Of a DNA stretch of 64,000 bases, positions 1 to 13,479 are shown piece by piece (position 1 is the stretch's first letter; every line of letters begins with the position of its first letter). The translations under genes and the position numbers were made by a program. The notes below the pieces were generated by a model. That model saw nothing but the letters and a program-made list of their open reading frames with translations. It was not told the DNA's origin and did not search any database. The DNA is from Novakomyces olei (lineage: Eukaryota > Ascomycota > Novakomycetes > Novakomycetales > Novakomycetaceae). Where the stretch lies: positions 1,550,001 to 1,614,000 of the forward strand of contig JADEYG010000003.1 of assembly GCA_016906335.1 (NCBI GenBank). The letters are read 5' to 3'.

Positions 1-270
1 GGGGCTACTTCTATTTCTTCTAATGCCTACTTTGGCCGCCCTGAAGACGATGACGAGGATGCCGAGCGTGAAGGCGGTGGAGCCGGTGGAGGAGCCGCGT
101 TCCTGCAGAATCGGGATTTGGGAGATTTGGAGAATACGGCACGCGACTATTTGCAAAAGCTTTCGCTTACTGCCGGTGAGGATTTGGATAACTTGCGGGA
201 TGCGATTACAACTGGAGGCCGTAAACTGCAAGGGTTTTTGGAAAATTTGTCGGAGCGCTACAACTTGTAG
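1..270 (+). CDS. ArfGAP (Glo3-type) C-terminal end, partial
   Basis: The window opens inside a reading frame that stops at 268-270. The 89 visible residues contain ISSNAYFGR, the repeated ISSxxxFG motif typical of the tail of Glo3/ArfGAP2-3 proteins, an acidic stretch, a glycine-rich stretch, and a final helix region reading ARDYLQKLSLTAG and RKLQGFLENLSERYNL. Proteins of this family activate GTP hydrolysis by Arf on COPI vesicles in Golgi-to-ER traffic. The zinc-finger catalytic domain would lie to the left of the window, so the assignment rests on the tail alone; a Gcs1-type ArfGAP is the main alternative. Confidence 0.6.
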   Translation, partial: GATSISSNAYFGRPEDDDEDAEREGGGAGGGAAFLQNRDLGDLENTARDYLQKLSLTAGEDLDNLRDAITTGGRKLQGFLENLSERYNL

Positions 271-376
271 AGCCGAGTATGGTGTGATACACGTGATGCA
301 GTAGAAGTAGGGTTTTGTGTATTAATGTATTTAGCATGGACAATGTTTGTAGATTGTGTTGTAGATTGTATTTAAA

Positions 377-413
<37 letters not shown>

Positions 414-793
414 GGGGTGGAAATAAAAGGGTTAGGGTTAGTCACAATAAATTATTGTATGTTGTATGTATTCGCTACTTCTCCCAATCACAGGGTTTTC
501 GCTCCTTCCCCAGAATATGGCTCAAAGCGGCAACTGCATGTGGACTTGCGTAAACATGGATAAGGTCGATCAATGAAGCAACGAGTGAACGAGCATTTAT
601 TTGTACGCATTTGCCTTAAAAACAGGAACCGTTTCAACGTTTCCTCGACCTTTGCTCTTTTGGTCGCGTTATTATAGCTCAGATATACAATAAGCTAAAG
701 TCAGGTAAGTGCAATTGCGTCACTCCGGAACTAACTGCCGCAGAGCGCCAAAACAGAATCAGACGGGAGCTTTTACAAAGAGTAGAGGATTAA
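271..793. other. Intergenic region with TAA microsatellite and telo-box
   Basis: This holds the 3' flank of the ArfGAP gene and the promoter of glycogenin. A TAA/ATA trinucleotide run lies at about 375-413 and a telomere-like box, ggttagggttag, at 429-440. No convincing gene is seen; short ORFs here read through the microsatellite. Confidence 0.6.
428..443 (+). promoter_or_regulatory. Telo-box (TTAGGGTTAG)
   Basis: Two overlapping TTAGGG units about 350 bp upstream of the glycogenin start. It is one of a series of similar boxes in promoters across the window; the role is inferred. Confidence 0.4.
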
Positions 794-3269
794 ATGCGTC
801 AACGGCACGCTTACGCGAGCCTTTTAACATCAAAGTCTTACTTGACGGGTACGCTGATACAAGAACTGCTATTGTGCTGAATTTAACCTTGAAGGTGCTC
901 TCGTAGTAGGGTTTTCATTACGCGATGTTGGTGCAAAGGCCCGTCTTGTTTTACTGTGCGGCTGTCCGGACGAGCTAAGTGCAGAGGACAGGAATACTTT
1001 ACTCGTACGTGTTCACACATTGTTTTGTATATGTATATGTATTGCTATTGTTATTGCTATTGCCATTGTTATTGCTTTTGCTATTGTTATCTTGACGACG
1101 GTATTTGTTGCGCAAGTTTGTCGCAAATTCCCATTCGTCTTTACTCACTAATTCTTCTATTTGCTTTTTCGCAAATTGTTTCTGGCGTCGCTTTTGTACT
1201 TAATACATAGTCATGCTGGGACGAAATTCGGCCTGTTGAACTCGTTTTATCAAACAGCCAGCGTGAATTGGCGCTGCTTGGAAGGCCGGAACTAGATGCG
1301 GCACCTACTAAAATTCACGTGTTTAATATGCTCGACTTTGACCGTGTCGTCTACCTTGATGCCGATACCGTTTGCTTGCGCAATGTGGACGATCTTTTCG
1401 ATTTGGATCCAAGTATAGTTTTGGCGGTAAGTGTAGAGTTTCTTTTTTCATGCGCTTGTTGCTGACGCTTATAGGCTGCGCCAGATACAGGATGGCCCGA
1501 CATTTTCAATACCGTAAGTACATCTTGAGGCTTTAAATTTGCTCGTATCTTTTATAATCATCGCTCTTCAGTTTGATCAATGTCATTCTGGTTTTGGAGT
1601 TTGCCTACCTTTTGAACATCATTGAAAAGCTTGATATTTGAAGTCTGTGTGCTTCTGAGATATCACCTTATCTTGAGTCTGTTTTTCTATCATTGTTCTT
1701 TGAATTCTTAGCCTTCCCTGTTTGTTTGAGTTGGTCTAAAGCCGGTTCTTACTTATAGGGTGTTCTCGTTGTCAAGCCAGAGGGTGGTTTGTTTGATGCT
1801 TTACAATTACTCTTGAGGGCATCCGCAACGTTTGATGGTAGGCGAACAGACTTCAGATTATTTGGATAAGCTTATAACTTTTATTGTAGGCAGTGACCAG
1901 GGTCTTTTGAATCAGTATTTTACGCACTGGCATCGACTGCCTTTTACCTACAACGTGACTCCCAATGCTGGCTATGAGTATGCAAGGATTTGTTCTATCA
2001 GAACAAATTTAAAAATTAAAAATTTAGAAAATAAAATTGAAAAATAAACCCTCACTTTATTTTTTATTTTAATTTATGTATGATGGACTCAATCTCTAAC
2101 GTGATTTTCTAGATACGCTCCTGCCTATTCCTATTATTCATCCCAAATATCAATCGTTCATTTCATTGGCAGTTCAAAGCCCTGGCACCGTTTAGATTCT
2201 GGACATGTCAGCGGCGTCTTTGGTAAATTATTGGCGCGATGGACAGCTGTATATAAACGGCATGTTGCTCCACGGTCGCATAATTTGGCAAGCTCAGACA
2301 TACGCGAGGTTGAAGAACACAAGGCAAAAGAACCTGAAGGGAATCAATACGGCGAGGCTAGTAAAGCGAGCAACGAAAGTATTGGCTCTGTGGAACACCA
2401 GATGTCCACTGAGGGCCCATCATTCTCAAAAAATTCAGAGGCTTCTCAATTGAAATCGATTTTGAAGAAACGTAAGACTCTATGTTTTGACTCTTTTTGT
2501 ATACGATTATATTGATATGGTCATAAATTAATATTTCCATATCAAATCCAACTTTTATCACAAACTTTATGCACATTTGCTAACATCAGCGTCTGAAGAG
2601 CATTTATACTCGGCGTGGGACGCGCAAAAAGAGTCACCTCCTAAATTTTCTCAGCCAGAAGCGATAAATTGGCCCATAGAGACTGTACCCAACTGGACGC
2701 AACCAGAGTTTCGTCCGCCGGTGAGGTATCCAACGCCTTCAAAGTACGTTCATTTTGATGTGCCCGACACTCCGCCAGAAAGGGAAAGGACTCCTCCAGT
2801 TTTCCCGTGGGAAACTTATTCTTCAGAACCAGAGCGCGTGTTCCCCGAGAACAGCGAAGAGCTCGATGAACCGGAACTAGATCCGGACGAGCAAGAGGAT
2901 CCTGGGGAAGAACTGGCAGAGTTTGAAGCTTCTTCGGGCATTGATCCGAATACCGAGTACTGGACTCCACAGACAAGCGATGAAAACGCGTGGGACAATT
3001 ATTCTGATATACTGAGCTACGCAACCAGCGTTTCTCGGCAATTTTATCGAAGCTCGAGCAGAACGAAACCGGCTCTAGATCTCCCCCAGAACCGTAATCG
3101 TACGGATACTGACTCTGCGCGAAGCACGGAGCCTCGAGCGGCAACATTTAAAATTCAAGAGTCTCATGTGCCCAACCAGAACGTTTGGGATCCTAGCAAA
3201 CAATTAGACAAACTCACACTAGATGCAGCAGAAAAGGCAGCAACAGGTCCTTGGAAAAAAGAGAAATAG
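794..3269 (+). CDS. Glycogenin (GT8 self-glucosylating primer of glycogen)
   Basis: Spliced model: 794-848, 895-1004, 1211-1426, 1475-1513, 1759-1837, 1890-1977, 2113-2471, 2590-3269. The joined protein starts MRQRHAYASLLTSKSYLTG and continues GALVVGFSLRDVGAKARL, the glycogenin N-terminus. Later come ALLGRPELD, the manganese-binding YLDADTVCLRNVDDLFD, AAPDTGWPDIFNT, GSDQGLLNQYF, LPFTYNVTPNAGYEYAPAY and IVHFIGSSKPW, in the family order. Glycogenin glucosylates itself on tyrosine and supplies the primer for glycogen synthase in the cytosol. The tail of about 300 residues is acidic and proline-rich, as in fungal glycogenins, and ends with NVWDPSKQLDKLTLDAA, a likely glycogen-synthase-binding end. 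Every junction uses GT-AG with family homology on both sides; the third exon boundary (1004/1211) is the least certain. The 206-nt intron there contains a TTGCTA/TTGTTA repeat. Confidence 0.9.
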
Positions 3270-3568
3270 AAGGGATCATGAGTCGTTTTGTCGACCTGAC
3301 GCAGCCTTTGCCTTTGACGTAGTCGTGCTTTATTATCGCATTTTCTTTTTCCGTGTATAGTCTTGTTTAGACAAATTGCAGCCGCCCCGTGACTATTCGC
3401 CGCTTCGACTTTTAGACCACAAACTTGGATCGTCTTTGCCATCTTTAATAATGCGAAAACATATTTGAGTCTGTTCATTGGGCACGACTTAGACACCATA
3501 ATAATATACGAAGAGAATCAAATGTATGTGCATATTATCTTGCTCACGCCTTTGCATATTGCCCTTCC

Positions 3569-4381
3569 CTACTCCAAGTCTGGGGCCAAAAATTCGTCGT
3601 CAACCAGCCCGATGTCCGCATCCTCTCTTTCTTCATCAGATTCATCTGCCCGTTTCTTCAATCTTGGAGCATTTTGAGATTTTTTGCCCTTATTCAAGTT
3701 ATTGGGCTTCCGATTTCCCTCGAGTAATAGCTTCTGGTCTGGATTACGAAGGATGCGAGCATGAAACTCGTCCCAAATTTGTTTTTGCCTTGCAAACGCC
3801 GCCTTGGCACGTTCGTCTGCTGCTTGCTTTTCACGATAAAGAGATATATATTTCTCAGAATTTGGAAATTCTAGTGTGTATAATAGATCCGTCTTTAACT
3901 TTAAAACGTTCTCCTTGAGAGTTTTGCAGTCTGAATCCTCAGCCGCATCCTTCAGCGACTTTTCCGCCTTGTGCAAGCGCCGAGTTGCTTTTTGCCGCTC
4001 TGCAATTAGTACACCAGTTAAATGCAATAAAGTAGAACGCACCAAAAAATTTGACTTTATGGTACTTTTGAGCATTTTTGCGTTCTTGCGTTACTCCTTG
4101 CGCAATTGCAAGTTGCTCTGTATAGGCATTAAGAGCCCGCTCGTGTTCAATGCGCACATTGATTGGCAATTTCTCCTTATCAAAGTTAGCTTAAATTTAC
4201 TGGAAACCAAATGAATCTGAAAAATAAATTAATCTATTTTTGGCATTCTGGTCCTTACTCTCTTCAACAAACGCTGAGTATCGCGAATTTTTTTCTTAAT
4301 TGCCCAAGAGCCTTCCATCTGCATATTGTTGCGGCCCTTGTTGCGGCCTCCGTTGCGATTATGCTCTCTCTCTGGAGCCAT
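3569..4381 (-). CDS. EFG1: rRNA-processing protein EFG1
   Basis: Complement of 3569-3999, 4043-4175 and 4259-4381, giving 228 residues. Exon 1 encodes MAPEREHNRNGGRNKG and then GSWAIKKKIRDTQRLLKR; exon 2 EKLPINVRIEHERALNAY and KYHKVKFF; exon 3 ERQKATRRLHKAEK. KVKFF joined to ERQKATRRL is the hallmark of the Efg1 family, nucleolar proteins needed for 18S rRNA maturation. The tail is lysine-rich then acidic (ADESDEEREDADIG), normal for a nucleolar factor. The start was chosen because it is the first ATG upstream of the conserved basic region. The gene converges on glycogenin with about 300 bp between the stop codons. The introns are 83 and 43 nt; the first ends in CTAACTTTGATAAG. Confidence 0.9.
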
Positions 4382-5293
4382 TGCTGATCAGGCTTAGTGC
4401 GACAAGGAAAATAAAATAAAATAAAAGTACAACGTTTTTGCGTCGAGGTAGATAAATATTTGTTATGGCGAGTCTGTGTACTTATCAGTTGCATAATAAT
4501 TGTAACAAATGATCGTCTATATATAATCGTGCGCACATGTAAAAAGCACTATGTACATTCATAACTATAACTTTCCATAGTACTGACTTTATCAGCTGAT
4601 TGATATCTGTGTATCGGCCGCCTACGTTTATCAGAAACAGCTCTTTGATTAAAGGAATTTTTATTAAACGATAGCGGCTCATCCATGTATGTTTCAAACC
4701 CGACTTTGAAATAAGTGCGCTTCTTTGGAAAAAGTTATAAAAGATTAATAGCAAGGCTGTATATTAATAACGTGCATATCAATTTTTCGATAACTTGTAG
4801 CGCATGATCAATCAGCTTTACACAAATTATTTTCAAGATAGAACCTTACATAATACACTATAATCCTGGAAACTTCAAGTACTGTATAACGCATTTTGAT
4901 GTACGTATCGCTCGCTTTTTTGCTCGAATGAGGTTAAGTCGGATCGCGTTCGGAACATTTGTGAATGGCTCTATAAATTCATATAAATTATATGCGCTAT
5001 AACAGAAAAGGATTGAGTGTGGAACTTTCAAGCGTGTAGTATAAATTATAATAATAATTATATTGTAGTATATTAATTATATTATTTTAAAATATATTAT
5101 AGTGTTTTAAAATATATTATAGTGTTTAATAATATATTCAAGTCAGTACATCATTACCAAATATCGAGGAGCCAAAGGCGTGGAGAGTCGCGAGGCGACA
5201 CCAACTTGTGATAAGAAATAAAATTGGCCTGTTGAGTGTCCAGTTGAAGAATGAAAACTTCAGGTTGATTGTTTTCAGTGCAAAATCAGTCTA
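4382..5293. other. AT-rich divergent intergenic region
   Basis: About 900 bp between EFG1 and MIOS, which are transcribed away from each other. It contains short AT-rich direct repeats around 5040-5145 (ttttaaaatatattatagtg twice) and no ORF with recognisable content. It presumably holds both promoters. Confidence 0.6.
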
Positions 5294-8731
<3,438 letters not shown>

Positions 8732-9236
8732 ATATTCCGAAAAAGATTTTGTAATTATTGTTATTCTTATTTTATGTATGGATAATACTTTTATATCGTA
8801 CAAAGTATATATATTATTGAATCTCCGCAAGCATACATCGAGCACGGCCCAAGCGGTCTCGAAAAAATATTGACAGATCACGTGCAGGTCAATTTTTATT
8901 GCCGCAAGAAATATTTCATGTCTACACTATATGCTCAACGACACTTTCACAATTGCCTTTGCTGCCTCGGCAGACGGGTTCATTGTTTCTATTATCACTG
9001 GCGACTGGCTCAGACTTTAGAATTGTTTTTGGCAACGACTGTCAGTTTAGTTTGATTGCCGGTTCAGCTTGATTGCAGGTTTTGTTTGACTTTCAGCTCT
9101 TTACGACTTTTGCCTTGTAAAATTCGCTTTGGCCTCAACGATTGCTCGGGAAAGACCATTTTTCTGAAGAGATAAAAGAGTATTTATATTGATATTGATA
9201 TTTATAAATATATCTATCATTTTATCCAAACGGCTA
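8732..9236. other. Intergenic region
   Basis: Between MIOS and the hypothetical gene at 9237. It contains a 30-codon ATG ORF near 8931 (begins MLNDTFTIAFAASADG) that could be an unspliced upstream exon or a chance frame. No other feature was seen. Confidence 0.5.
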
Positions 9237-9899
9237 ATGGTCTACGGAATGGACCCGTCTCTTAGACCGCCGTCACGCCTGGAACGTCTGGCAAAAGTCA
9301 CTTCTCGGCACACAAACGTCCTGAAAAGACCTTTTACTCAAAGCATTCGGCAGTCCGGCGCTCATGGGTTTGCAAACACACGAGAATTTGACGAGCAAGA
9401 CGTGCAGAGCCGTATAAATTTGAGTTTAGCTAGGAATCCAAGCAGAAACATTATCAGTAGCAACAACAACAACGGCAGTAACAGCAAAAGCACACTCCTA
9501 CGCCGTCGACTCTTTTCGTTTAGCAGCGGGATGCAGCGAAAACGAAAAGAAAATGCTCTGCCTCAAGTCAGAATGGAGTCTCTGTCGCTCAATAACGGCG
9601 ATGGTGAAGTTGATCAGGGTCTTCAGCTTCCCTTGTACGACTGCGAAGGCCGTTCAGTATTAAACAGCAGCAGCAGCAGTTTACAAAGTGTTCGGTTCCG
9701 TTCACGTAACGAAGCTCTTGATCACCTGCAAACTGCTCGCCGCCATCTTTATGTCGGATCTAATAGATCTGTGCGTGAATCTCTTGATTTCTGGATCTCA
9801 TACCGTGAAAACCCGCCGGCTCAGAAACAGCAAGAGCACGCATTCGATTCTGAGCAAGTATCGGTGATTTTTGAGCATATCGAGTATATTATAATGTGA
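9237..9899 (+). CDS. Hypothetical basic, serine-rich protein
   Basis: The first ATG of an open frame gives about 220 residues: MVYGMDPSLRPPSRLERLAK at the start, low-complexity Asn/Ser runs, basic patches, then a more ordered end with RNEALDHLQTARRHLYVG and RESLDFWISYRENPP. I do not recognise the family. The end is uncertain: the frame runs to 9899, but a GTATCG donor at 9858 and a CAG acceptor ending at 9935 would replace the last residues by an acidic tail ending at 9962. Basic composition suggests a nuclear or nucleic-acid-linked role, but that is only a guess. It lies on the same strand as MIOS and RPC11. Confidence 0.5.
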   Translation: MVYGMDPSLRPPSRLERLAKVTSRHTNVLKRPFTQSIRQSGAHGFANTREFDEQDVQSRINLSLARNPSRNIISSNNNNGSNSKSTLLRRRLFSFSSGMQRKRKENALPQVRMESLSLNNGDGEVDQGLQLPLYDCEGRSVLNSSSSSLQSVRFRSRNEALDHLQTARRHLYVGSNRSVRESLDFWISYRENPPAQKQQEHAFDSEQVSVIFEHIEYIIM

Positions 9900-9962
9900 A
9901 TTTTGTACCCTTGACATGGGAGGCTGTGTACACAGGATGAAGCAGATGAGGTAGTGAGGTAA

Positions 9963-10375
9963 TTGCAATTAAATGGGCCGGCAGGCTTGCCCATTACCGG
10001 CAAAGATATACAAATTGTATTGTTCATAGGTTGCAGAACCTGAACGACGTGGCCGCCGTTCTGCGTAGACTATAGCGAATGTGTCTATAAAGTAACAATT
10101 GCAGGCATTCTGTTATGCTTTTCCCTTACTTGCTGCTTGAGTTGCGTAGAGATATACAAAAAAGCCTCAGGAAACGAGGCCTTTTAACAAATAGAGCAAA
10201 ATTGTAGAGAAAATATCAGATAAACAATATACTAGTAAATTCAATATATTGATAATTCAATCCTAATAAATCAATCCAAATAAATCAATACTATCAACGT
10301 GCTTGACACTCGTCAAGTAATCTTACATGCAAAATAGGCATAAACCGAGTATACCATTTTCTGCCACCGACCCAA
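9963..10375. other. Intergenic region upstream of RPC11
   Basis: About 410 bp, AT-rich, with a GCCTC/GAGGC hairpin followed by TTTT at about 10163-10185 and short direct repeats of aatcaat(a/c) around 10240-10290. Nothing gene-like was recognised. Confidence 0.4.
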
Positions 10376-10865
10376 ATGCAGTTTTGTCCAACATGCGGGA
10401 ATCATTTATTAGTGGGCCAAATGGAAACGGGCAGCAACCGTTTCTACTGCTCAACTTGTCCCTACCAATTCCCGATAAAGTATTGGGTACGATTTTCTTT
10501 GTTATTTCTGGTGCATTTATTATTATTTGATTAGTGTGTTCATTTTGTAATTGTATTGGCATTTGGCTCATTTGCCCCTGTCTTTAGCTCTTCTCTGACC
10601 CCTTCAGCTCTACAATCGGCACGAAAATAAGCGGAAAGAAGTCGATGACGTGCTTGGCGGCGCCGAGGCATGGGAGGGCAACCAACAGACAGAGGTTCAG
10701 TGCGCTAATATTCGCAACTGCGACGGGACAAGAGCGTACTTTATGCAAATGCAGATCCGCAGCGCCGATGAGCCAATGTCTACATTTTACAAGGTACATC
10801 CATAATTGATCTTGAACTAACGGTATTAGTGTATAAAGTGCGGCCATGTTTGGCGGGAAAATTAG
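10376..10865 (+). CDS. RPC11: RNA polymerase III subunit RPC11 (TFIIS-like)
   Basis: Joined 10376-10486, 10608-10793, 10830-10865, giving 110 residues, the usual length for the family. Exon 1 is MQFCPTCGNHLLVGQ followed by NRFYCSTCPYQFPIKYW, the N-terminal zinc ribbon. Exon 2 is LYNRHENKRKEVDDVLGG and ends with the hinge QIRSADEPMSTFYK. The 12-codon exon 3 adds CIKCGHVWREN, completing the C-terminal zinc ribbon. The acidic RSADEPMSTF loop is the catalytic hairpin shared with TFIIS that stimulates RNA cleavage; RPC11 is needed for Pol III proofreading, termination and reinitiation. In the second ribbon the first two cysteines are spaced CANIRNC, wider than CxxC in most relatives. The second intron is only 36 nt. 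Confidence 0.95.
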
Positions 10866-11334
10866 CCTTAACGGCACTCGCCTCGTGCATAACAAACCTT
10901 TCGCATAAATGTCTGTATGAAGCTTTGATAGCTATAAAATGACTGATTCATTGTTCAAGTAGACGCAACTGTATAAGCACATATATTAGAGGAACCATAC
11001 CGGACACTTACAAGTAACTCGAATCGAATATATCGTGTTTCGATATAGAGAAATAGTATAGAGAAATAGTATAGAGAAATAGTATAGAGAAATAGTATAG
11101 ATGAATAATTATAGAAATTGTAGAGAAATAATATAGAGGAATAGTATAGAGTAATAGCATGATGCTATAGAGTAGGCTGCCCATAGGCTTAGCCGACCTG
11201 CCTACGAATGCAATTGATCCGTAATAAAAACGTTACATTTACAGACACGCTTACAGAGATGTGCAACTGTTGAAAAGAATCGACACTCGGATAAAAACTT
11301 TATTTCACGATATGAATGTTTGTTACTACAAAGT
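10866..11334. other. Convergent intergenic region with 13-bp tandem repeats
   Basis: Between the stop codons of RPC11 and RPL16. Its right half is an array of agagaaatagtat units (11045-11165), four near-perfect and several decayed. No gene was seen. Confidence 0.6.
11045..11165. repeat. 13-bp tandem repeat (agagaaatagtat)n
   Basis: Four near-identical copies from about 11045, followed by degenerate copies to about 11165, downstream of both convergent genes. Confidence 0.85.
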
Positions 11335-11985
11335 CTAGTAACCAAATTTGGCCAATTCCTCGTTGATCGGTCCAGCTGCCTTCTTGGCAGCCGTAACCTT
11401 CTTGGCCTTGGCCTGCTTGGCCTGGTAAAATGCTTGTGCCTTGATCTTCCGCTTCTCTTCCAGCTTGTCGACAATATCGCGGTATTTCCAGCCAACTTCG
11501 TGGGACAAGCGGCCCACAGTGCAGTACTTGCGACCCGGTCGCAGACGCAGGACACGTAGAGCCTGAGGAACAACTACGCGCTTCTGCTTGTCATAAGGAG
11601 GTGGCACACCCTCGTACACACGCAGCCGCTCCATCGCTGCCTGTCCGCGAGCAGTTTTGTGGGGAATCATGCCACGCACAGCCTTGTAGAACACACGCGA
11701 AGGTGCGCGAAAGTGGAAGGGACCGCGAGTCGGGTTGAAACGGCAAGCCTTGCGCAGGTACTCCAGGAACTTGATTTTATTGCGGAAAAAGTGGCCAGAA
11801 ATGTTGAGCTCTTCGCAGCGAACAACAACTACTTTTTGTCCCAGCAGCAGTTGTTTTGCTACTACGGAAGCCAAACGACCCACCAAGTGGCCCTTGCCTT
11901 TGCGAAAAGTTAGTATCATGTTTTGCATTCATTCTCTTGTTTGCTTACCGTCAACGACCACCGGTTTAGCGGAAAACTCGCTCAT
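11335..11985 (-). CDS. RPL16: 60S ribosomal protein L16 (uL13, L13a)
   Basis: Complement of 11335-11897 and 11949-11985, giving 199 residues as usual for uL13. Exon 1 encodes [13 protein letters not shown]; exon 2 continues with [62 protein letters not shown] and [10 protein letters not shown], all diagnostic. The 51-nt intron has GTAAGC, a perfect TACTAAC branch site and AAG. uL13 is a component of the large cytosolic subunit. The promoter faces that of the Rad51-like gene and has a telo-box about 85 bp upstream of the ATG (12068-12082), a site type found in ribosomal-protein promoters of other fungi. Confidence 0.97.
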
Positions 11986-12067
11986 GTTGGCTCGGTTGAT
12001 TTGACTGGTTTGTGATTTGTGTGTGCCGGTGCGCTCGTCAACGTTGTGTTGTGGTCGTGCGTGACTG

Positions 12068-12082
12068 TTAGGGTAGGGTTGG
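12068..12082 (-). promoter_or_regulatory. Telo-box in RPL16 promoter
   Basis: ttagggtagggttgg, i.e. CCAACCCTACCCTAA in gene orientation, about 85 bp upstream of the RPL16 ATG. It resembles Tbf1/Teb1-type sites; function is inferred. Confidence 0.5.
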
Positions 12083-12311
12083 ATCCTATAATACAAAGGA
12101 TGAGCATGGATTGTTACTTTGCGTGTAGTATATGTATACTATGCGCAATCAAGTACGCTGATCGCTTACTTGTGCCAGCTCGCCTTGTTATCGCGTTAAT
12201 ACGTAAATAGAACAGATGGCTCCGCGATAATTTAGTCAGATAATCTATACCAGTCCCTCCCTTGTGCAATTTGTGTTGCTCTTTAAACAAAGAAATCCTT
12301 TGGCGTTTAAT

Positions 12312-12360
12312 GTAGGGTTAGGGTTATAAAGAGGGTTAAGATTAAAGAGGGTTAGGGTTA
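12312..12360. promoter_or_regulatory. Cluster of telo-boxes between RPL16 and Rad51-like gene
   Basis: Four GGGTTA-bearing units: gtagggttagggttata, then agggttaag, then gagggttagggtta. They lie 60-110 bp before the start codon of the + strand gene and about 330 bp upstream of RPL16. Confidence 0.5.
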
Positions 12361-12422
12361 ATTATACATTCGATCTGGCAAGAGTGCATGTATCGGCATG
12401 ATTTGATGGCGGCCATGCATCT

Positions 12423-13379
12423 ATGCAAATGACGCACAGTCTCGCGAGCCCATGGAAGCCGAGCGCGGGCCAATTGCACGTAGTGAGCGGCCGCGCCAGT
12501 GTACTGGAGCATGTGATTTACGAAACGATTGCGTCGGCGTTTGAGACGGTTGCAACTAAAGGCAATTGTAGAGTTTACGTGATCGATACGCTCGGGTCCT
12601 TTGACGTAATGAAGCTGTCGCGTATTCACCCGAATCGAGCTGATTTGGACGCGGTGCGGATAACGCGGTGCTTTGACGTTTACGGTGTAATTGACGCTGT
12701 ACGTGAGACTATGGCCGACTTGCACAATGAGCATTCGCTCCTTATTGTACATTCATTCTCTCATCCTGTTGGGCTTTTAATGGCCAACGGCATGTCTCTC
12801 GGTATGGGTCTTGCACTATATTTACACAGATTTATTTTATTTACACAGATTTATTTTATTTACACAGATTTATTTTATTTACACAGATTTATTTTATTTA
12901 CACAGATTTATTTTATTTACACAGATTTATTTTATTTACACAGATTTATTTTATTTACAAGGGATTTATTTGCGCGGCGATAAAGTGAACGGGTCAATGT
13001 GGATTCCAAATGATTTGCTTATTTTTCACACCTGCCTCTTTACTCTTTACCTAACTCAACAGGGCATTCTCTCATGGTATCACTTTTACGGGAAATGCGT
13101 GCACTGCTCTTTGCCCACCTGCAGAATCTTGCCATACTGCTTTCGGTAGAGAGCGTGGCCAGCAGCAGGTGTGCCGCCTCTGCCTTTCCCGAGACGATGC
13201 TACGGCCCGCGCTGGGAACAACATTCCCCCACCTGGTCGATACTATCTGGCTGCTTCATCCACACGGGACTGCAAAAGAACAATACTACGTGGCCGAGGC
13301 CATTCAAAGCTCAGACGGTGCCTTTGGCAGCGTCCTTTTTTTCCGCATCGACGCGTTCCAGCGCGTAGTGCTTGTATAG
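12423..13379 (+). CDS. Rad51-paralogue-like RecA-fold protein
   Basis: Joined 12423-12801 and 13063-13379, 231 residues. The order LHVVSGRASVLEHVIY, RVYVIDTLGSFDVMKLSRI, DLDAVRITRCFDVYGVIDA and HSLLIVHSFSHPVG follows the strand 1, strand 2, strand 3 and Walker B region of Rad51 paralogues of the Rdl1/Rad51D/XRCC2 kind, with a matching length (about 230). The Walker A loop is degenerate: no GKT/S is present, so ATP binding is unlikely. Such proteins act in Shu-type complexes that load Rad51 in homologous recombination. This function is inferred from a weak family resemblance. The gene is divergent from RPL16, and its 261-nt intron is mostly a 19-bp minisatellite. Confidence 0.55.
12826..12962. 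repeat. 19-bp minisatellite, about 7 copies
   Basis: Unit atttacacagatttatttt repeated without change about seven times inside the intron (12802-13062) of the Rad51-like gene. Each unit contains ttacacag, which resembles a 3' splice site. Confidence 0.95.
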
Positions 13380-13479
13380 AATCTGATAAACAATCTGATA
13401 AACAATCTGATAAGATCATCATGATAAGATTGATCTTATCAGATCAACATGATTATCAATCTGATAAAATCCTAATAAC
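13380..13479. other. Short convergent intergenic region with palindrome
   Basis: One hundred bases between two stop codons. It has aatctgataaac direct repeats and a perfect 9-bp inverted repeat, tgataagat / atcttatca with a 2-nt loop, at 13422-13441. Confidence 0.7.

Noticed and set aside
10163-10185. GCCTC/GAGGC hairpin followed by TTTT, like a bacterial terminator
   Set aside because: The region is in a eukaryotic nuclear genome and the stem is only 5 bp; likely chance.
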